Source: Acetatifactor sp. (lineage in GTDB: Bacteria > Bacillota > Clostridia > Lachnospirales > Lachnospiraceae). Taken from it: a stretch of DNA of 52,118 nt. The stretch is from NCBI GenBank assembly GCA_022511465.1, contig JAFLRM010000022.1, positions 1-52,118 on the forward strand. Direction: 5' to 3'. The notes under the pieces are model-generated. The model saw nothing but the letters and a program-made list of their open reading frames with translations. It was not told the DNA's origin and did no database searches. Below are positions 51,501 through 52,118 of this stretch, piece after piece; position 1 is the stretch's first letter, and each line of letters begins with the position of its first letter. Both the position numbers and the translations under genes were made by a program.

Positions 51501-52118
51501 CGTATTCCAATTATGCGCTGTATGATCCGATGAAGCTTCAGACCGAAGTGATACCTTACGTTGGCGCAGGAAAGATGAATTGGACGGTATTACAGTGGGA
51601 AAAGACAGCGTACTACGATCCCACATGGACGGAGCCGGATGATATCCCGAACTATGACGATGATAATGTTCCGGACTATACAGAAAATGCAAGCGACAAA
51701 ACAAACAGCGATGATGACGACGATGACGATGACGACAGGACACTTCAGGAGGAAGCGGTAGAAGGAAAGGCCGAGGCCATTGAAAAGGATGCAAAAGGAA
51801 AAGAGGTAAGAAGGCTTACCAACCGCAATATGCAGCATGTTATCAGCATCGTAGGCGGCACCAAAATACTTCCCGCCGGTGCATATTACACATCGCAGTA
51901 TCAGACCGGCGGCAGCCATTACGACAAAGCTGTTGCAGCAGTCAAGAGCAAGCTGGTAGAGTGCAGCGACTTCCGTGTGATCGATATCAATCTTTACGAT
52001 GCGAACAATGTAGCGATCCATCGGCTGGGCGGAATGGTAAATGTAGAGATACGGATGCCGGATGGATTTAAGGTCAGAGACGGATATGTGATTGTTGTAT
52101 ATCGTTTGAACGACAACG
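45551..52118 (+). CDS. Secreted multidomain pectin methylesterase / pectate lyase (3' cut by window)
   Basis: The frame is open from ATG 45551 to the window end, at least 2189 codons. Residues 1-33 are a signal peptide (FLLSFAMLATYAPIVALA). Two homologous beta-rich modules occur at about 225-367 and 570-714 (each with a 'NATITVKVPGN'-like or 'GNATITFSACN' core), perhaps carbohydrate-binding; a laminin-G-like stretch follows (735-930), then two FN3-like domains (about 943-1119). A CE8 pectin methylesterase domain carries GYQDTL (Q1375, D1376), VDFVYG (D1397) and RPW (1461-1463). A PL1 pectate lyase domain carries IWIDHC (D1756, H1757) and RMPRIR (1866-1871). A poly-Asp tract (~51709-51737) precedes a further C-terminal part. 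It would demethylate and then cleave pectin outside the cell. Confidence 0.93.
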   Translation, partial: MKGHCNLRNWKRVLAFLLSFAMLATYAPIVALADEADDGGGVVAALDDDEGVVATAAGGKEYVLDAGTLDTFSGTKQDGETTDAGDDNYFTLIWLAKSQVDDNSKTFDGNVSVSKRINFQTKAALSGGSIQFTTGGAATVKIWWVAGGDGREMIILDSAGKEAKKTSEGSTKNVQYISTLTLDDAGTYYLGGDTGNNYIYRVAVTETGDGSGSGDGKPGTLKPPSIGDGESYDFVEKKNLFGAGTQIAANTPILSPKGYIQIEGKYGNFPLQYNAGGHGLLIDHNATITVKVPGNSQGVITASGCQHNTAGFTATESSQGTSVSLGGTACADKITLAEYTNKTGNPVTVEINIVGNGQCYFHNITYSVSEILEEITVAGNVGTQVAGSTLIFTDPSGKQTTCTVNSDGSYSVQLAIGKAYTVTLNNNNGWKLVNATLDLTNASAGQNLSGKNFAPVCWKSDKSFAVTIGGTKFTVTPGSAEGEKFTVKAESGDGHVELTTPNTALIWANLQGSGQGSLMKGMVTTDGTVDTSISGNTLTVTYKDQSTLPSSYILEVKDNSASGTPYKTGKVQRYDFTDGSVISALYDGNTGYYLTGGQSVTSTDKLVTLTGNNKIYKHNSTHGIVIAQNDTIKVTVAGNATITFSACNSSQEGSTISATSDSGGTITPTSSNFKVSGDGSDITFNYVGEKAVLTFTIGGAAGQNYLHSLSVVNEAEATTTNPNAATVVPSAERVGNKNNLTITPAGQSLTLVQNGGKINQKNEGKADNSFYLFPETADFNTLEFDVVVNTATSADTNGIWVGAFDGNQYMMTVMARKGTELKQYYTKKDNPNTNNGTGGTLSATVPFGTSMHYKMYKKSSDSKFYIEVTYPKDGGELVTETISFDSGKDDYKLLKGGIGTPVYYGIAVSNASATITNMVYTDKDGKVLYDQNTYYNPIGVAPVPTGVYAEVGSTKEYIDVSWTGDACVGDGKYVLEVSRDNKNWQRAAINLTTKTYRYLVSSEDSGKFYFRVTGVLGMNVLPATNAKYVTSEMVEITAALTRPVIELSTGTSSVTVSWKAVSGASSYKVYRYSFDEGEANAKVIADNVTTTSYTDKTAEEEMPYYYYVTAHSSNNFSNPSNTEWAFLTSGHSGEYVYEDESAGITITSKSYDTVFNGKITLEGIIEKAGSVSLLVNGTEAAKQDNVSARGTFSFKDIDIQQGRNDVNLIVTDANGKKTRKTFNFVYLTNYDKVVDATFTGTDGEKVNNISTYKTVQAAVNSVASSSERVVILVKEGSYHEHLKVNTPNITLIGEDSEKTNIHFYDEKESPRGGNMGVRCAIYIQSGATGFSAENLTFENDYAYKGDGTIPNESADALQNDAENTVYVNVRFLGYQDTLCANKGKQYYYKCYILGNVDFVYGNEPRAYFKDCELVFRSAPAKNSGYVAAPKASANASYGLTFYDCHILSEAGCSGSGYMLARPWGPDAYVTWINCYMGKILRPNTGKPYAAMSGNTPELARFYECGSYGPGFAVNVNRRQISKAKANEMQTVAYLGWDPGKNTGDIGEKYKGSIVTETNDKLVSNEYNPDTYLETEGDDTGLGKYRMEGFAQAAGVTGGGLLHEKQTDNGKKSDNYYKVANAEEFLTALVKVKTSGMPSVIELTGDINLGPKEVANYASYSSVIVAHGHQPLTHPTLLQTGMSKLSIKNMGNLTIYSSNGSSIKHACIDIYNSSNIIIRNIAFDECWEWDEDTAGDYDTNDWDYVTIEKGSADIWIDHCTFYKAYDGVIDSKTPVANSNTTISWCEFLPGSEGNVFFNAMMNELKANPSKYPYYQSLLDSGMSEEQIYGYAYGQKKTHLYGQSVEATDAKNLTLTLANNYYYNSMDRMPRIRYGTAHVYNCVMNAQELRDTRKGIANEKEAKRIVSNGASSTCGAHVLLENSVISGITNALNSGNGSDPAGYINAVNTLYYMDGTRYKLEPKVNTTLEGEKVLLQDPDEFTSALPYSNYALYDPMKLQTEVIPYVGAGKMNWTVLQWEKTAYYDPTWTEPDDIPNYDDDNVPDYTENASDKTNSDDDDDDDDDRTLQEEAVEGKAEAIEKDAKGKEVRRLTNRNMQHVISIVGGTKILPAGAYYTSQYQTGGSHYDKAVAAVKSKLVECSDFRVIDINLYDANNVAIHRLGGMVNVEIRMPDGFKVRDGYVIVVYRLNDN

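Noticed and set aside
1..52118. CRISPR array, tRNA/rRNA genes, transposases, phage genes, toxin-antitoxin pairs
   Set aside because: None could be supported by reading either strand; short repeats seen are coding repeats or hairpins.

Overview
The window looks like the chromosome of a spore-forming, plant-polysaccharide-using gut Firmicute, most probably a Lachnospiraceae member. The signs are Gram-positive ribosome-binding sites, sporulation genes (spoIIE, yabP, yabQ, a CotS kinase), many Cys-anchored lipoproteins, a clostripain and a very large secreted pectinase. I see no rRNA, tRNA, CRISPR array, transposase or phage gene.

Layout. 1-3 kb: the end of a solute-binding protein, a large inverted-repeat element, and an ECF sigma / membrane anti-sigma pair. 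3-9.3 kb: a secreted LysM protein (minus), a leuA gene fused in frame to an AraC-type DNA-binding domain, then a minus-strand set (ECF sigma, anti-sigma, VWA lipoprotein) behind a perfect consensus promoter. 9.4-18.6 kb: oxidoreductase, PpiC-like foldase, MATE exporter, HAD phosphatase, cca, CotS kinase, PEGA lipoprotein. 18.6-26.6 kb: the conserved Firmicute block mazG-hup-rqcP-yabP-yabQ-divIC-spoIIE-tilS-hpt-ftsH. The spoIIE promoter has the 21-bp -35/-10 spacing and 0A boxes typical of Spo0A-activated genes. 26.8-34.3 kb: GH13 amylase, LRR protein, a small conserved protein, LCP ligase, CapA lipoprotein, and a REC-GGDEF protein with a dead receiver domain.

34.3-42 kb is an accessory island. 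It holds a MerR/membrane-protein operon, an AgrA/AgrC-like LytTR two-component system, a three-TM protein, a repeat-containing lipoprotein, LemA, and a decayed second copy of the capA-end/REC-GGDEF segment that begins right at the lemA stop. The two-component operon, the three-TM gene and the lipoprotein gene each carry the same upstream layout: three CRATTC-like repeats at +0, +10 and +21, and a -10 hexamer exactly 40 bp after the third. This reads as a small self-contained LytTR regulon. 42-52 kb: a zinc-ribbon/SHOCT protein, a clostripain-family lipoprotein protease, and an open-ended ORF of at least 2189 codons joining pectin methylesterase (CE8) and pectate lyase (PL1) domains.

The strongest candidates for something undescribed are the LeuA-AraC fusion and the LytTR regulon. 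All family assignments come from reading motifs by eye; no database search was run.
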